Shown: positions 46,312 through 55,032, counted from the stretch's first letter. The stretch is DNA of 64,000 nucleotides from Stieleria mannarensis (GCF_014154935.1 NZ_JACEHH010000007.1:124001-188000); one strand, 5' to 3'. Notes: generated by a model from the sequence alone, not told the origin. Numbers and translations are program-made.

Positions 46312-47526
46312 ATGATGTCCCCTTTTCAAATCAATTCGCAATCACGACCGCCGCTGCAGAGGCCGGCGATCCGCCGAGCCGTCCTGCATCTGCTGGCGGC
46401 CGCCCTGCTGGTCGGCGTCACCGGTCAATCGCCGACGGTGCTGCACGGGCAAGTCCCGACGCTGCCGGCCGACGTCGCCCCGTTGCCCGACGATCCGGCC
46501 ACGATCATGGCCGTCGTCGGTCAATCGCCGATCCTGTGGGGCGATATCCAGCCCAAGGTGGACGGCCGGATCAACCAGGTGCTCGAAGAGAAAAACCTGA
46601 AACTTCCTCCGGAACAACTCGCCCCGGCCCGCATGAACCTGGCCCGCGGCGCGCTGACCCAAGCGATCCAAACCAAGATGATGAGTGAGTCGTTCTTACT
46701 GGAACAGGTCGGAACCCAGGCTGCCGAAAAACGCCGTGAAGTCAGTGAGATGATGACCAGTCGCGCCCGACAGATGTTCTTCGAAAACGAACTCCAAGGG
46801 CTGAAGGAAAAGTACGGCACCGAAGACCTGACCGAGTTGGACGCAAAGCTGCGGGAAACGGGAACGTCGTTGCGAGCGCGTCAACGTGAGTTCACCGACA
46901 TGATGCTCGGCCACATGTACATGCGCAGCAAGATCGAAAAAGACCCGCCGGTCACGATCTCCGAAATCAACGCCGCCTACCAACATGATTTGGATTCCTA
47001 TCGCCACAAAGCCAAAGCGCGATGGGAACAACTTTCGGTGCTGTTTGCCAACCATCCCTCACGGGAAGCAGCGAGGAAGCGGATCATCGAAATCGGTCGT
47101 GAAGTCCACTTCAACTCGGGCTGGGTTCAGACTGCGAAACGAAAGAGCGAAGAACCCTTTGCAGCCGACGGCGGGCAACACGATTGGACCTCCGAAGGGT
47201 CGCTGGCGTCCAAGCCGATCGAACAGCAAGTGTTTTCGATTCCGCTAAACAAGATGAGCGAGATCATCGAGGACGATCAGGGGCTGCACATCATTCGTGT
47301 CTTGGAACGAAAAGAGGCCGGAGTGACACCACTGGCCCAGGTGCAGGATGACATTCGCGAAAAGATCAAACAAGAAAAGATCGCCGCCTCCCAAGCCAAG
47401 ATGATGCGCGAGATGCAAAAGAAGGTCCCGGTCTGGTCGATGTATCCCGACGACATGCCCGGTGCCAAACCGCTGCGTCCGACCAGCATCGCGACCGGGC
47501 CGACACGCGATTCGGATTACCGATAA
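46312..47526 (+). CDS. SurA-like periplasmic peptidyl-prolyl isomerase
   Basis: The 404-residue product has a basic leader and hydrophobic signal (AVLHLLAAALLVGVTG), a SurA_N-like helical region (about residues 60-200, AVVGQSPILWGDIQPKVD, LTQAIQTKMMSESFLLEQVG) and a parvulin-type domain at about residues 238-345 (ARWEQLSVLFANHPS, VFSIPLNKMSEIIEDDQGLH, HIIRVLERKEAGVTPL), then a basic helix. Parvulin domains catalyse proline cis-trans isomerisation and SurA helps fold outer membrane proteins. The initial GG of the usual catalytic region is represented by DGGQHDW. Two adjacent ATG codons are possible starts, with no good ribosome site. The gene is monocistronic, with a mobile-like element 14 bp after the stop. 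Confidence 0.85.
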   Translation: MMSPFQINSQSRPPLQRPAIRRAVLHLLAAALLVGVTGQSPTVLHGQVPTLPADVAPLPDDPATIMAVVGQSPILWGDIQPKVDGRINQVLEEKNLKLPPEQLAPARMNLARGALTQAIQTKMMSESFLLEQVGTQAAEKRREVSEMMTSRARQMFFENELQGLKEKYGTEDLTELDAKLRETGTSLRARQREFTDMMLGHMYMRSKIEKDPPVTISEINAAYQHDLDSYRHKAKARWEQLSVLFANHPSREAARKRIIEIGREVHFNSGWVQTAKRKSEEPFAADGGQHDWTSEGSLASKPIEQQVFSIPLNKMSEIIEDDQGLHIIRVLERKEAGVTPLAQVQDDIREKIKQEKIAASQAKMMREMQKKVPVWSMYPDDMPGAKPLRPTSIATGPTRDSDYR

Positions 47527-47540
47527 GGTGATCGGAACGT

Positions 47541-47704
47541 CTAGTATTCCGCCGCAGCTTGGTTTTCGGTTGGGCCGGACAGTCGCCGTCCTCTCCGAGG
47601 TCGGCGCGTGGCAACGCTTCGCTTTGTGGGTGCCGAGTTCGGAGAACACGGCGACTCTCCGAACCCTTCGGCTACCCGCAAGTGAAGCTGCGGCGGAATA
47701 CTAG
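47541..47704. mobile_element. 164-bp MITE-like element with perfect 20-bp terminal inverted repeats
   Basis: CTAGTATTCCGCCGCAGCTT at 47541-47560 and its exact complement at 47685-47704. TA dinucleotides near both ends suggest a TA target typical of IS630/Tc1-type elements. Inner inverted segments (ACAGTCGCCGT and ACGGCGACTCTC) would make one long hairpin. No gene is present. It may also end transcription of the SurA-like gene. Confidence 0.7.
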
Positions 47705-47805
47705 CAGACTGCAGTAGCGGAACTCGCCAAGAGTTTCGCCGGCCGCGAAAAGCGAAAGGCTTGACGGCCTGTTGAGTTCCTCCAAACCAAACCGTGCCTA
47801 GCAGG

Positions 47806-48447
47806 ATGCTTGTCCCACGATTCCGAAACGTCGCATCGCTGCTGCTTGTGATTGGCTGCTTGCTGGTCGTCGCCGGTTGCGGTCAATTGGCTTATCGATT
47901 GGACCGCCGCGCGCCCGAGCAGTTCATCCCCAACCCGTTGGAATTGCCGCCGCTAGAAGACCAATTCGTTTGGTCTCAAGTCGTCGACACGGTGGACGAC
48001 TACTTCCGCATCTCGCGTGAACAGCCGGTGCAGAATTCGGCCAACTATCTGTTGGACGGACGGTTGGAAACGTCGTATCGCGTCGGCGCGTCGGTGTTGG
48101 AGCCGTGGCGCAAGGACAGCACGGCGGGATTCGAAGCGTTGCAAAGCACGCTGCAATCGATCCGCCGCAAGGCGACCGTCATCGTTCGCCCGCGCGGCGC
48201 CGCCTACACGGTCGAGGTGATCGTTCAAAAGGACCTTGAGGACACCGACCGGACGCAATACGCCACCGAGACCACTGCGACGCGGCGCCACGACGGCACC
48301 GTCGTTCGCCAGGTCGGCGGCGCGGGTGATTCCCCTCAGACCTTGGGTTGGATTTCACTCGGCCGCGACACTTCACTGGAACAACGGATTTTGAGGGACA
48401 TTTTCCAGCGTGTGACCGAACAAGACGCTCGACGTTCCCACCTATAG
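47806..48447 (+). CDS. Lipoprotein of unknown function
   Basis: The 213-residue product has a signal ending in a lipobox (LLVVAGC), then a mature domain that starts GQLAYRLDRR. It contains a beta-rich region (TVIVRPRGAAYTVEVIVQKD, TATRRHDGTVVRQVGG) and a helical C-terminus (EQRILRDIFQRVTEQDARR). No family is recognised. The start ATG at 47806 was preferred to the in-frame GTG at 47794. It is probably a membrane-anchored periplasmic protein. Confidence 0.8.
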   Translation: MLVPRFRNVASLLLVIGCLLVVAGCGQLAYRLDRRAPEQFIPNPLELPPLEDQFVWSQVVDTVDDYFRISREQPVQNSANYLLDGRLETSYRVGASVLEPWRKDSTAGFEALQSTLQSIRRKATVIVRPRGAAYTVEVIVQKDLEDTDRTQYATETTATRRHDGTVVRQVGGAGDSPQTLGWISLGRDTSLEQRILRDIFQRVTEQDARRSHL

Positions 48448-48585
48448 CTTTTCTCGGAAACTAATTTTCCGCGTCCCCGCCGCCGATACCAACGCTGCAA
48501 CGGTGGCCGGTCGACCGAAGGTGTGGACTGGCTGCCGGGGCATTCGTCTCCCCTCGTCCGTCCACCACCAAGTGAATCTGCCTAC

Positions 48586-48885
48586 ATGATCGGGTTTTCT
48601 TCGCAAACCATTTCTTTCGACAAATTTTGCCGACACGTCGAAGCCTACCTGTGCCGGCTCGGTCAATTGGAACCGGGACAGTTTCCGATGACACGTCGAC
48701 AGGTCTTACGTGGCGGAGAATCGTGTGGGTTGTACTTTTGCGTGCACGGGCCGCGGAGTGTGAAATTGACCGCCGTTTACGACCACCGAAAGAAGACGAC
48801 CATCTACTACGGCACCGACGGGGTTCGCCGCAGCCAGGAATCGATCAGCGTGAAGCTGCCTTCTCCTCAGCCGCACTCGGCTTGA
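48586..48885 (+). CDS. Small protein of unknown function overlapping tsaB
   Basis: The 99-residue frame starts MIGFSSQTISFDKFCRHVEA. It contains ESCGLYFCVHGPRSVKLTAV and TIYYGTDGVRRSQESISV, which read as a compact alpha/beta domain. Nothing is recognised. Its last 41 bases overlap the 3-prime end of the convergent tsaB gene, where both frames look coding. The start is chosen from the beginning of the protein-like sequence; an earlier in-frame ATG at 48523 adds a proline-rich, less convincing leader. Confidence 0.6.
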   Translation: MIGFSSQTISFDKFCRHVEAYLCRLGQLEPGQFPMTRRQVLRGGESCGLYFCVHGPRSVKLTAVYDHRKKTTIYYGTDGVRRSQESISVKLPSPQPHSA

Positions 48886-49558
48886 GATAGCGCGCCGAGA
48901 GCGTGAAGGGATCGCTGAAGCATTTCGGCGGCTGTAGCGCACTGCCGGCGACCAGCCCGGCCGCGACCAGTCCGACGCCGACGGCATCGGAGTGTTCACA
49001 GGCGGACACCCGATCGGCTGCCGAATCGGAATGAATGGAACGATCCCCCGCGATCACCCAATCGGACAACTCAAGCGTTTCGGCGACGCGGCGGTCCCAA
49101 TCGCCGCGAGAGAGAACCTGGGCGCGATCGTCGCAGCGGTGGATCAAATTGTCGCGGGTCAGTTCCTCGCGCGAGAATTCGGCGGCGAAAACTTGGCGGC
49201 GGTAGGCGTTCAGCCCCACCAGAGCGTGCCCGGCGGGCCGATCGTGTAGCGTCACTGCAGCGATCGCCGCGAGCGAACCGACCGGGATCACAGGGATTTC
49301 CAGAGCATAGGCCAGCGTTTTGGCCGTCGTGATCGCGATTCGCAGGCCCGTGAACGATCCCGGACCGACTGCCACCGCGATCGCCGCCGGTCGCCGCTCT
49401 TGCTGCTCGCACCAGCGGAGTGCACCGTCCAATTGTCCGGCAATCTCCGCGGCAGTCCGTCGCAGCCGGCCGAATCGACGATCCAGCAGCACATTTTTGC
49501 CATCCAAAACGGCGATCGACCCGTTTGTTCCGGTGGTTTCCAGGGCGAGCTGAATCAT
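48845..49558 (-). CDS. tsaB: tRNA threonylcarbamoyladenosine biosynthesis protein TsaB
   Basis: The 237-residue product belongs to the ASKHA fold family. It has IQLALETTGTNGSIAVL at the start, AVAVGPGSFTGLRIAITTAK at about residues 62-81 and a GSLAAIAA region, all standard for TsaB. TsaB partners TsaD and TsaE to make the t6A modification at position 37 of tRNAs that read ANN codons, in the cytoplasm. The length matches the family. The conserved PGSFTGLR loop is intact. No other t6A genes are adjacent. The last codons overlap a small convergent gene. Confidence 0.95.
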   Translation of the reverse strand: MIQLALETTGTNGSIAVLDGKNVLLDRRFGRLRRTAAEIAGQLDGALRWCEQQERRPAAIAVAVGPGSFTGLRIAITTAKTLAYALEIPVIPVGSLAAIAAVTLHDRPAGHALVGLNAYRRQVFAAEFSREELTRDNLIHRCDDRAQVLSRGDWDRRVAETLELSDWVIAGDRSIHSDSAADRVSACEHSDAVGVGLVAAGLVAGSALQPPKCFSDPFTLSARYLKPSAAEEKAASR

Positions 49559-49729
49559 CGAGGGTTGTGAGGAAACTAGAAATAATGCGGCGTCGGACGC
49601 GCCGATTCGCGTCTGTGCCGTGGGATTGTCGCGAAAATTTGGTTACCTTTACAATTCGCCGACCGATGGATTCGTTTGTCGAACCCCATTTTGATTCTCA
49701 GCCCTTTTTTCCCGCCAGGACCAAACAAA

Positions 49730-50497
49730 GTGAAGCGAGCCCTGATCAGCGACATTCACGGCAACCTTGAAGCGCTGCTCGCGGTTCTGGCCGATATCGG
49801 TACCCAATCGGTAGACGAAATTTACTGTCTGGGCGACATCATTGGCTATGGGCCCAATCCCTGCGAATGCCTGGACCAGGTGATGAAACACTGCAAGGTC
49901 ACCATCCTGGGCAACCACGACCAGGCCGCGCTGTTCGATCCCGACGGCTTCAACCCGATGGCGTTGCAGGCGATTTACTGGACCCGCGACCAACTGGACA
50001 ACGGCCCCGGCAACGCCTCCCAAGTCAACGGACGCTGGGATTTCCTAGGCGAATTGCCCCGCTACTGTGACGAGGATCAATACAAGTTCGTTCACGGATC
50101 CCCCCGCGATCCGACCAACGAGTACGTTTTCCCCGAATACATTTTCGATCAGCGGAAAATGGAAATCTTGTTCGGCAAGGTCAAACAATACTGCTTCATG
50201 GGGCACACGCACTTGCCGGGGATCTTCACGACGAACTGTGAGTTCATCCAGCCCGATGAATGCGACTACCAATATCGGCTGACCAGCGAAAAAGCGATGG
50301 TCAACGTCGGCAGCGTCGGCCAACCGCGTGACGAAGACAACCGCGCGTGTTACGTGATCTTGGACAAAGACGCCCCCGGCGGTCCTACCGTCAACTATCG
50401 CCGAGTCGAATATGACATTGAAACGACAGCCAACAAGATTTACGCCCAACCCGACTTGTCCGACCAACTCGGCGACCGAATCAAACACGGACGTTAA
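49730..50497 (+). CDS. Calcineurin-like metallophosphoesterase (first of tandem pair)
   Basis: The 255-residue product has the complete phosphoesterase motif set: SDIHGNLEAL (DxH), CLGDIIGYGPNP (GDxxGYGP), LGNHDQA (GNHD), VHGSPRDPTNEYV and MGHTHLPG (GHTH). These residues bind two metal ions and hydrolyse phosphoesters. The substrate is unknown; YfcE- and ApaH-like relatives act on phosphodiesters or dinucleotides. GTG at 49730 (reading M-KRALISDIHG) was chosen over an upstream TTG because the homologous neighbour begins in the same way. The stop is directly followed by the second gene. Confidence 0.9.
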   Translation: MKRALISDIHGNLEALLAVLADIGTQSVDEIYCLGDIIGYGPNPCECLDQVMKHCKVTILGNHDQAALFDPDGFNPMALQAIYWTRDQLDNGPGNASQVNGRWDFLGELPRYCDEDQYKFVHGSPRDPTNEYVFPEYIFDQRKMEILFGKVKQYCFMGHTHLPGIFTTNCEFIQPDECDYQYRLTSEKAMVNVGSVGQPRDEDNRACYVILDKDAPGGPTVNYRRVEYDIETTANKIYAQPDLSDQLGDRIKHGR

Positions 50498-51277
50498 GTG
50501 ACCCGAACTGCGATCCTAAGCGATATCCACGGCAACCTGACCGCGCTGCGGGCCGTGCTGGAGCATGTCCAAACCCAACAAGTTGACCGCATCGTCTGCC
50601 TGGGCGATGTCGTCGGCTACGGCCCCCAACCCTGCGAATGCCTGGACGTGGTGATGGAGTTCGCGTTCTGCGTGCTCGGCAACCACGACAGCAGCGCGCT
50701 GTTCGACCCCGAAGGATTCAACGCCGCGGCCGAACAAGCAATCTTCTGGACCCGCAGCAAGCTGGAAAACCACGCCGGTGATTCCGCTGGCGACGCCGCC
50801 CCCCCCTCGGATTCCCGCCGGCGGCTGGATTTCCTGTGCGGGCTGCCACGCACCATCCGCGAAGAAAACATCCTGTTCGTGCACGGATCCCCACGCGGAC
50901 CGACCAACGAATATGTCATGCCCGAGGACATCCAGAACAGCAAGAAGATGGAAAAGTTGTTCTCGCTGGTCCCGCACCTGTGTTTCCAAGGTCACACCCA
51001 CGTACCAGGCATCTTTACCACCGACCTGCAATTTCTGCGGCCCCATGATGTCGCCGAAGGCTACGACGTCAGCGATCCGTCGACGCGGCTGATGATCAAT
51101 GTCGGCAGCGTCGGCCAGCCACGCGACCTGGATCCACGCAGCTGTTACGTGATCTACGACCAGCAACAGGTCTTCTTTCACCGCGTCGAATACGACATCG
51201 AAGACACGATCGCGAAAATCGAAGCCGAGACCGAACTCGATAACTTTCTCGGCTACCGACTCCGCGACGGCCGCTAG
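50498..51277 (+). CDS. Calcineurin-like metallophosphoesterase (second of tandem pair)
   Basis: The 259-residue paralogue of the preceding gene starts at a GTG that directly follows the preceding TAA. It has the same motifs: SDIHGNLTAL, CLGDVVGYGPQP, LGNHDSS, VHGSPRGPTNEY, GHTHVPGIF and NVGSVGQPRD. The two proteins probably work together or on related substrates, perhaps as a heterodimer. An alanine/serine/arginine-rich insertion (about residues 100-113, GDAAPPSDSRRR) distinguishes it from its neighbour. A 66-bp palindrome lies 12 bases after the stop. Confidence 0.9.
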   Translation: MTRTAILSDIHGNLTALRAVLEHVQTQQVDRIVCLGDVVGYGPQPCECLDVVMEFAFCVLGNHDSSALFDPEGFNAAAEQAIFWTRSKLENHAGDSAGDAAPPSDSRRRLDFLCGLPRTIREENILFVHGSPRGPTNEYVMPEDIQNSKKMEKLFSLVPHLCFQGHTHVPGIFTTDLQFLRPHDVAEGYDVSDPSTRLMINVGSVGQPRDLDPRSCYVIYDQQQVFFHRVEYDIEDTIAKIEAETELDNFLGYRLRDGR

Positions 51278-51289
51278 CATCGGCAACCC

Positions 51290-51355
51290 GTAGTGGACGA
51301 CGCGAGGAGTCCTCGCAGTTGGCAATCCGAATGGACTCGTCGCCTCGTCCACTAC
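51290..51355. repeat. 66-bp palindromic dispersed repeat, copy 2
   Basis: This is the second copy of the element at 17736-17801 (62 of 66 bases identical). Its 23-base arms pair with two mismatches. It sits just after the second phosphoesterase gene, again downstream of a plus-strand gene. The changes in the two copies are mostly in the loop. Confidence 0.85.
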
Positions 51356-51489
51356 TGGTAGATCAAATTCACGGCCGAAAAGCCACAAAAGTGACAATCA
51401 ACCGCATTAACTGACATTTTCGCCGGTAGAACCACCCCAAAAAGGAATACATTGAAGGCTACCTTGCCATTCTTTTCTATTTCCTTTTC

Positions 51490-51495
51490 AGGAGG
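51490..51495 (+). promoter_or_regulatory. Strong Shine-Dalgarno site of the DUF1559 gene
   Basis: AGGAGG five bases before the ATG at 51501, one of the few canonical ribosome sites in this window. Confidence 0.85.
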
Positions 51496-51500
51496 CTCTT

Positions 51501-52751
51501 ATGAATCGGCATGCGAAATCGGGCTTCACGCTTGTGGAGCTGTTGGTTGTCATCGCCATTATCGGCATCTTGGTCGGACTGCTGCTGCCGGCAGTCCAAG
51601 CGGCTCGCGAAGCGGCGCGACGGATGAGCTGCAGTAACAATTTCCGGCAAATCGGGATCGCCGTGCACAATTACCACGCAGCCTACAAAGAGCTGCCGAT
51701 GCATGGGGTGGGAACGACCAGCCCCGGCGGAGCCGCACCCTCATTCGGCCAAACAGGACCGAACCATGATTGGTGGCGGAATTATTCCCACTCTAACTCG
51801 TGGCGGTTGAGCGCCCTGGTTGGCCTGACCCCGTTCATGGAGCAGCAAGGGATTTGGGACCAAATCTCCAATCCCAACAACAAGGACGCCATCGACTCGA
51901 CGGTGGTCTACAATCCGCCCTGGCCACCGATGGGACCGGTCCCCACTCAGGCCAGGTACATCCCCTGGGTGACGGAAATCCCGACCTTGCGCTGCCCGAG
52001 TGACCCGGGCGTCGGCTTGCCGGCCCTGGGACGAACCAACTACGCCGTCAACCTGGGCGATTCGTGTTATTGGTCGATTCGCGGCGGGCGTCAGTTCCCC
52101 AACCCCGAAGACGGAACGTACCCGGAAACCAGCGGTTGGATGCAGCACTCATTGGCGACCGACCGCGGGATGTTTGTTCAACACAAACGGGCGAAGTTCC
52201 GCGACGTGCTGGACGGATTGTCCAACACGATCGCGATGGCCGAAATCGCAACCGACCTGGGTGACCGGGACAAACGTACGCTGGCGGACCATGAATCGAC
52301 TCAAGCCTGGGCGTTGATTCGTGACAACCCGAAATGGTGCGAGGACCAAGGTTACCTCGATCCGGATCGTCCTCGATTCTGGGAGCCGAACCTGCAAATG
52401 ATGAACCGCACCAACGGACGCGGATTCCGCTGGGCCGATCACCGGGTCGAGATGACCACGATTCACACGATTCTGCCGCCCAACTCGGAAATCTGTGCTC
52501 AACGGAACCCCGGCGGGACCTTCCTGGCTCCGCCCAGTAGCCGCCACCAGGGCGGTGCGCACATCCTGATGGGTGATGGCGCGGTCGTGTTCATGACCGA
52601 TTCGGTCGAGGCCGGCAACAGTCGCGCCGGTATGGTTTGGCGAAATGGTACCGGTGGACAAACCCCCGGCAGCATCAGCCCCTATGGCCTTTGGGGTGCA
52701 CTGGGCACGCGGGCAAGCAATGAAACGATTGAAGAACAACTCAATCAGTAG
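51501..52751 (+). CDS. DUF1559 prepilin-like exported protein
   Basis: The 416-residue product opens with a type IV prepilin leader and methylation motif (KSGFTLVELLVVIAIIGILV) and a conserved QAAREAARRMSCSNNFRQIG helix, then the beta-rich DUF1559 domain and the C-terminal H-X9-DG signature (HQGGAHILMGDG) near residue 350. DUF1559 proteins are very numerous in planctomycetes; their function is unknown, but they are exported by type II secretion or type IV pilus-like machinery. The strong AGGAGG site fixes the start. A small lipoprotein gene follows 28 bases downstream and probably shares its transcript, which ends at the terminator near 53007. Confidence 0.95.
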   Translation: MNRHAKSGFTLVELLVVIAIIGILVGLLLPAVQAAREAARRMSCSNNFRQIGIAVHNYHAAYKELPMHGVGTTSPGGAAPSFGQTGPNHDWWRNYSHSNSWRLSALVGLTPFMEQQGIWDQISNPNNKDAIDSTVVYNPPWPPMGPVPTQARYIPWVTEIPTLRCPSDPGVGLPALGRTNYAVNLGDSCYWSIRGGRQFPNPEDGTYPETSGWMQHSLATDRGMFVQHKRAKFRDVLDGLSNTIAMAEIATDLGDRDKRTLADHESTQAWALIRDNPKWCEDQGYLDPDRPRFWEPNLQMMNRTNGRGFRWADHRVEMTTIHTILPPNSEICAQRNPGGTFLAPPSSRHQGGAHILMGDGAVVFMTDSVEAGNSRAGMVWRNGTGGQTPGSISPYGLWGALGTRASNETIEEQLNQ

Positions 52752-52779
52752 TCTTCCGCTTGCCCAAAGGAGTCACGCA

Positions 52780-52974
52780 ATGAGACCTCAATTTTTCTGG
52801 CCCGTTGTTTTTGCGGCCCTGCTGGCATTGCCCTTGGCCGGGTGCGGAGAGCCGCAACCGTCCAACGTGATGGAGAGCGCCGACGAGCAAGCGTTTGCCG
52901 ATTACGAACGCATGATCTCCGAAGACGCGAACGTCCAAAACGATGCGGAACCGGACCAGCAGAAACCTGAGTAG
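52780..52974 (+). CDS. Small lipoprotein downstream of the DUF1559 protein
   Basis: The 64-residue product is a lipobox signal peptide (VVFAALLALPLAGCGEP) followed by an acidic, mostly disordered tail (SADEQAFADYERMISEDANV). AAAGGAG at 52766-52772 is a fitting ribosome site, placing the start at 52780. A DUF1559 gene followed by such a short lipoprotein is a common arrangement in planctomycetes, to the best of general knowledge. No function is assigned. Confidence 0.8.
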   Translation: MRPQFFWPVVFAALLALPLAGCGEPQPSNVMESADEQAFADYERMISEDANVQNDAEPDQQKPE

Positions 52975-53006
52975 GTCGCCGCGGACTGAGTCTGCGTTTG
53001 CCACAG

Positions 53007-53043
53007 AGCCCCTCGCGAGTCATCGCGGGGGGCTTTTTCTTTT
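53007..53043 (+). terminator. Rho-independent terminator
   Basis: AGCCCCTCGCGA, loop GTCA, TCGCGGGGGGCT, followed by a T-rich tail. The 12-bp stem has one G-T wobble. It lies 33 bases after the stop of the small lipoprotein. Confidence 0.9.
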
Positions 53044-53443
53044 GTGACATGCCTAGTACCCACCACATCTCAACGGGACGGCCCCGAGCGACCTCGCTGA
53101 CGGGCACACAGGCAACCGACAAAGACAGCGTTCCATCGCATCCTTATTTGATCACAGAGTGAATTCCACTGCGGTCTGTTTTGGCCAGAGCGGGGCTGGA
53201 GGGAAAGGGCATCGACCCAACCAGTTTTCGCCGCGCTGGCCCCCTCATCCCCAGCCCTTCTCCCCCGCAAAGCCGGGGGAGAAGGGAGCCATTGTAAATC
53301 GTGTAGACACCAATACTTAAAGGGCGGGTTTTGTCTAAACTCTGTGCCTCGAGCACACGTTGCGGCTAGGGGAGTTACATTGGAGAATTGATTCCCCGCA
53401 GTCCTTTTTTGCCCCCACCTTATCAAACAACATCTCCACCACC
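53044..53443. other. Intergenic region with GC-rich hairpin
   Basis: About 400 bp without a supported gene. It contains the hairpin at 53255-53286 and a plausible promoter region for the ThuA-like gene, although no clear -35/-10 pair stands out. Confidence 0.5.
53255..53286. repeat. GC-rich hairpin repeat
   Basis: CCCTTCTCCCCCG, a six-base loop and CGGGGGAGAAGGG form a perfect 13-bp stem. It is preceded by CCCCTCATCCCCAG, a wording common to dispersed intergenic repeats in many bacteria. There is no T-run, so it is not a typical terminator. Confidence 0.7.
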
Positions 53444-54436
53444 ATGAAACAAGCCACTCGCCGCGCGATCAACGTCGCCCTGCTGTCCCTTTTCGCCCTC
53501 GCCCCCCTTTCCGGCTTTCTGACACAAGCGAGTGGTGAGGACGCGAAACTGCGGGCGTTGATCATCGACGGTCAAAACAACCACGCCGCGTGGCCACAAA
53601 CCACAATGATGACCAAGCAGTACCTAGAGGAATCCGGCCGCTTCACCGTCGACATCCAGCGGACGCAATTCACTTGGAAAGGCGGCAAACTGCTCGAACA
53701 ATTCCCGCTCGAGGACGGCAAGCAGTACCAAGACCTGCCCCAACCCAAATCCGATCCGGATTTCAAACCCGACTTTGCCGACTACGACGTCGTGATCAGC
53801 AACTTCGGCTGGAACGCGGCGCCCTGGCCCGAAGCGACGCAAAAGGCGTTGGAAGACTTCATCGCCGGCGGCGGCGGCCTGGTCGTGATCCACGCCGCCG
53901 ACAACTCGTTTGCAGAATGGAACGAGTTCAACAAGATGATCGGCCTGGGCGGCTGGGGCGGCCGAAATGAGCAATCCGGCCCCTACGTCTACCTGAACCT
54001 GGACGGCGAAGTCGTCCGCGACACCAGCGCCGGACCGGGCGGCAACCACGGACCGGCGCACGAGTACCAGGTCGTCGTGCGCACGCCCGACCACCCGATC
54101 GTCAAAGGCCTGCCGAGCGCCTGGATGCACACCAAAGACGAACTGTATCAAAAGCTACGCGGACCGGCGGTCAACATGACCATCCTGGCCACCGCCTACG
54201 CCGACCCCAAATACAAGGGCACCGGCCGCCACGAACCCAAGCTGATGACGATCGACTACGACAAGGGGCGGATCTTCCACACCACGATGGGACACGACGC
54301 CGTCTCCTTCAGTGGAGTCGGGTTCATTACCACACTGGTCCGCGGCTGTGAATGGGCGGCGACCGGCGAGGTGACGTTGACCGACGTGCCGGAGGATTTC
54401 CCAAGTCCGACGGAAAGTAGCGCGAGGGAGTTTTAG
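53444..54436 (+). CDS. ThuA-like (trehalose-utilisation domain) exported protein
   Basis: The 330-residue product has an N-terminal signal (RAINVALLSLFALAPLSGFL), then a ThuA-like class I glutamine amidotransferase-type fold: RALIIDGQNNHAAWPQTT, DYDVVISNFGWNAAPWPE, FIAGGGGLVVIHAADNSF, RTPDHPIVKGLP, and KGRIFHTTMGHDAVSFSG. ThuA-like domains are widespread in planctomycetes, often in carbohydrate degradation loci. The catalytic role is not settled, and no classic Cys nucleophile was seen here. The start at 53444 directly precedes the signal peptide; the longer frame from 53360 lacks protein character. It is probably periplasmic. Confidence 0.9.
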   Translation: MKQATRRAINVALLSLFALAPLSGFLTQASGEDAKLRALIIDGQNNHAAWPQTTMMTKQYLEESGRFTVDIQRTQFTWKGGKLLEQFPLEDGKQYQDLPQPKSDPDFKPDFADYDVVISNFGWNAAPWPEATQKALEDFIAGGGGLVVIHAADNSFAEWNEFNKMIGLGGWGGRNEQSGPYVYLNLDGEVVRDTSAGPGGNHGPAHEYQVVVRTPDHPIVKGLPSAWMHTKDELYQKLRGPAVNMTILATAYADPKYKGTGRHEPKLMTIDYDKGRIFHTTMGHDAVSFSGVGFITTLVRGCEWAATGEVTLTDVPEDFPSPTESSAREF

Positions 54437-54483
54437 CGGCTCAGGTCCGAGAGGACAGAAAAAGGGGGGGCAGAAAAATCGTG

Positions 54484-54939
54484 CTAAAGCCCGGGAATCC
54501 ATAGCAAGCGATACTGGCGGCGCAGCGGTTCAGCGGCGCGCCGCTGGTTGGCGGGGTGATAGACTTCGAAACTTTGCTCGACCACGATCTGGTCTTCCAA
54601 AGTGAGCGTCATTCGCCAGGTGCCGATCTTGTCTTGGATCGGTTCCCAGACGGTGTCGCCCAGATAGAAATCCCAGTCGTTGGTTTTCACATAGACCACG
54701 TCTTCAAAGGGTGGCCGGCGTTTGCCCTGGGCATCACGAATCCCGGGGTGGTCGATACAAAAGTGCAGCGGCAGGTTCTTGCCGCCCACCACGTTGATCA
54801 CCAATCCGAACTCGACGTCCACTTCCGCCGGAATCCGCGTGGTGGATTCAAGAAACGACGGCAACTCCTTCGACCCGGAATCCCATTTCGAATACCGTCC
54901 ATAGGTTCGTACGCTGACTTCCGGTTTCTGTTTTGCCAT
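54484..54939 (-). CDS. DUF3859-like small protein
   Basis: The 151-residue product starts MAKQKPEVSVRTYGRYSKWD and contains EVDVEFGLVINVVGGKNLPL, IDHPGIRDAQGKRRPPFEDV and IGTWRMTLTLEDQIVVEQSF. The order and type of these strands resemble the DUF3859 family, whose function is unknown. It looks like a cytosolic immunoglobulin-like beta domain with no signal peptide. The gene is convergent with ThuA (47 bp between stops) and divergent from the DUF2071 gene. Confidence 0.75.
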   Translation of the reverse strand: MAKQKPEVSVRTYGRYSKWDSGSKELPSFLESTTRIPAEVDVEFGLVINVVGGKNLPLHFCIDHPGIRDAQGKRRPPFEDVVYVKTNDWDFYLGDTVWEPIQDKIGTWRMTLTLEDQIVVEQSFEVYHPANQRRAAEPLRRQYRLLWIPGL

Positions 54940-55032
54940 CGAATTTGATCCCCGGGTTAGCGGAGTTTGTCAACAAGTCACTGGCGACTTTCGCTGCCGC
55001 TATAACCCTATCTTCAAAAATGGGCGACGTCG

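Noticed and set aside
53255-53286. Rho-independent terminator
   Set aside because: A strong stem but no T-run, and a proper terminator already lies at 53007-53043.
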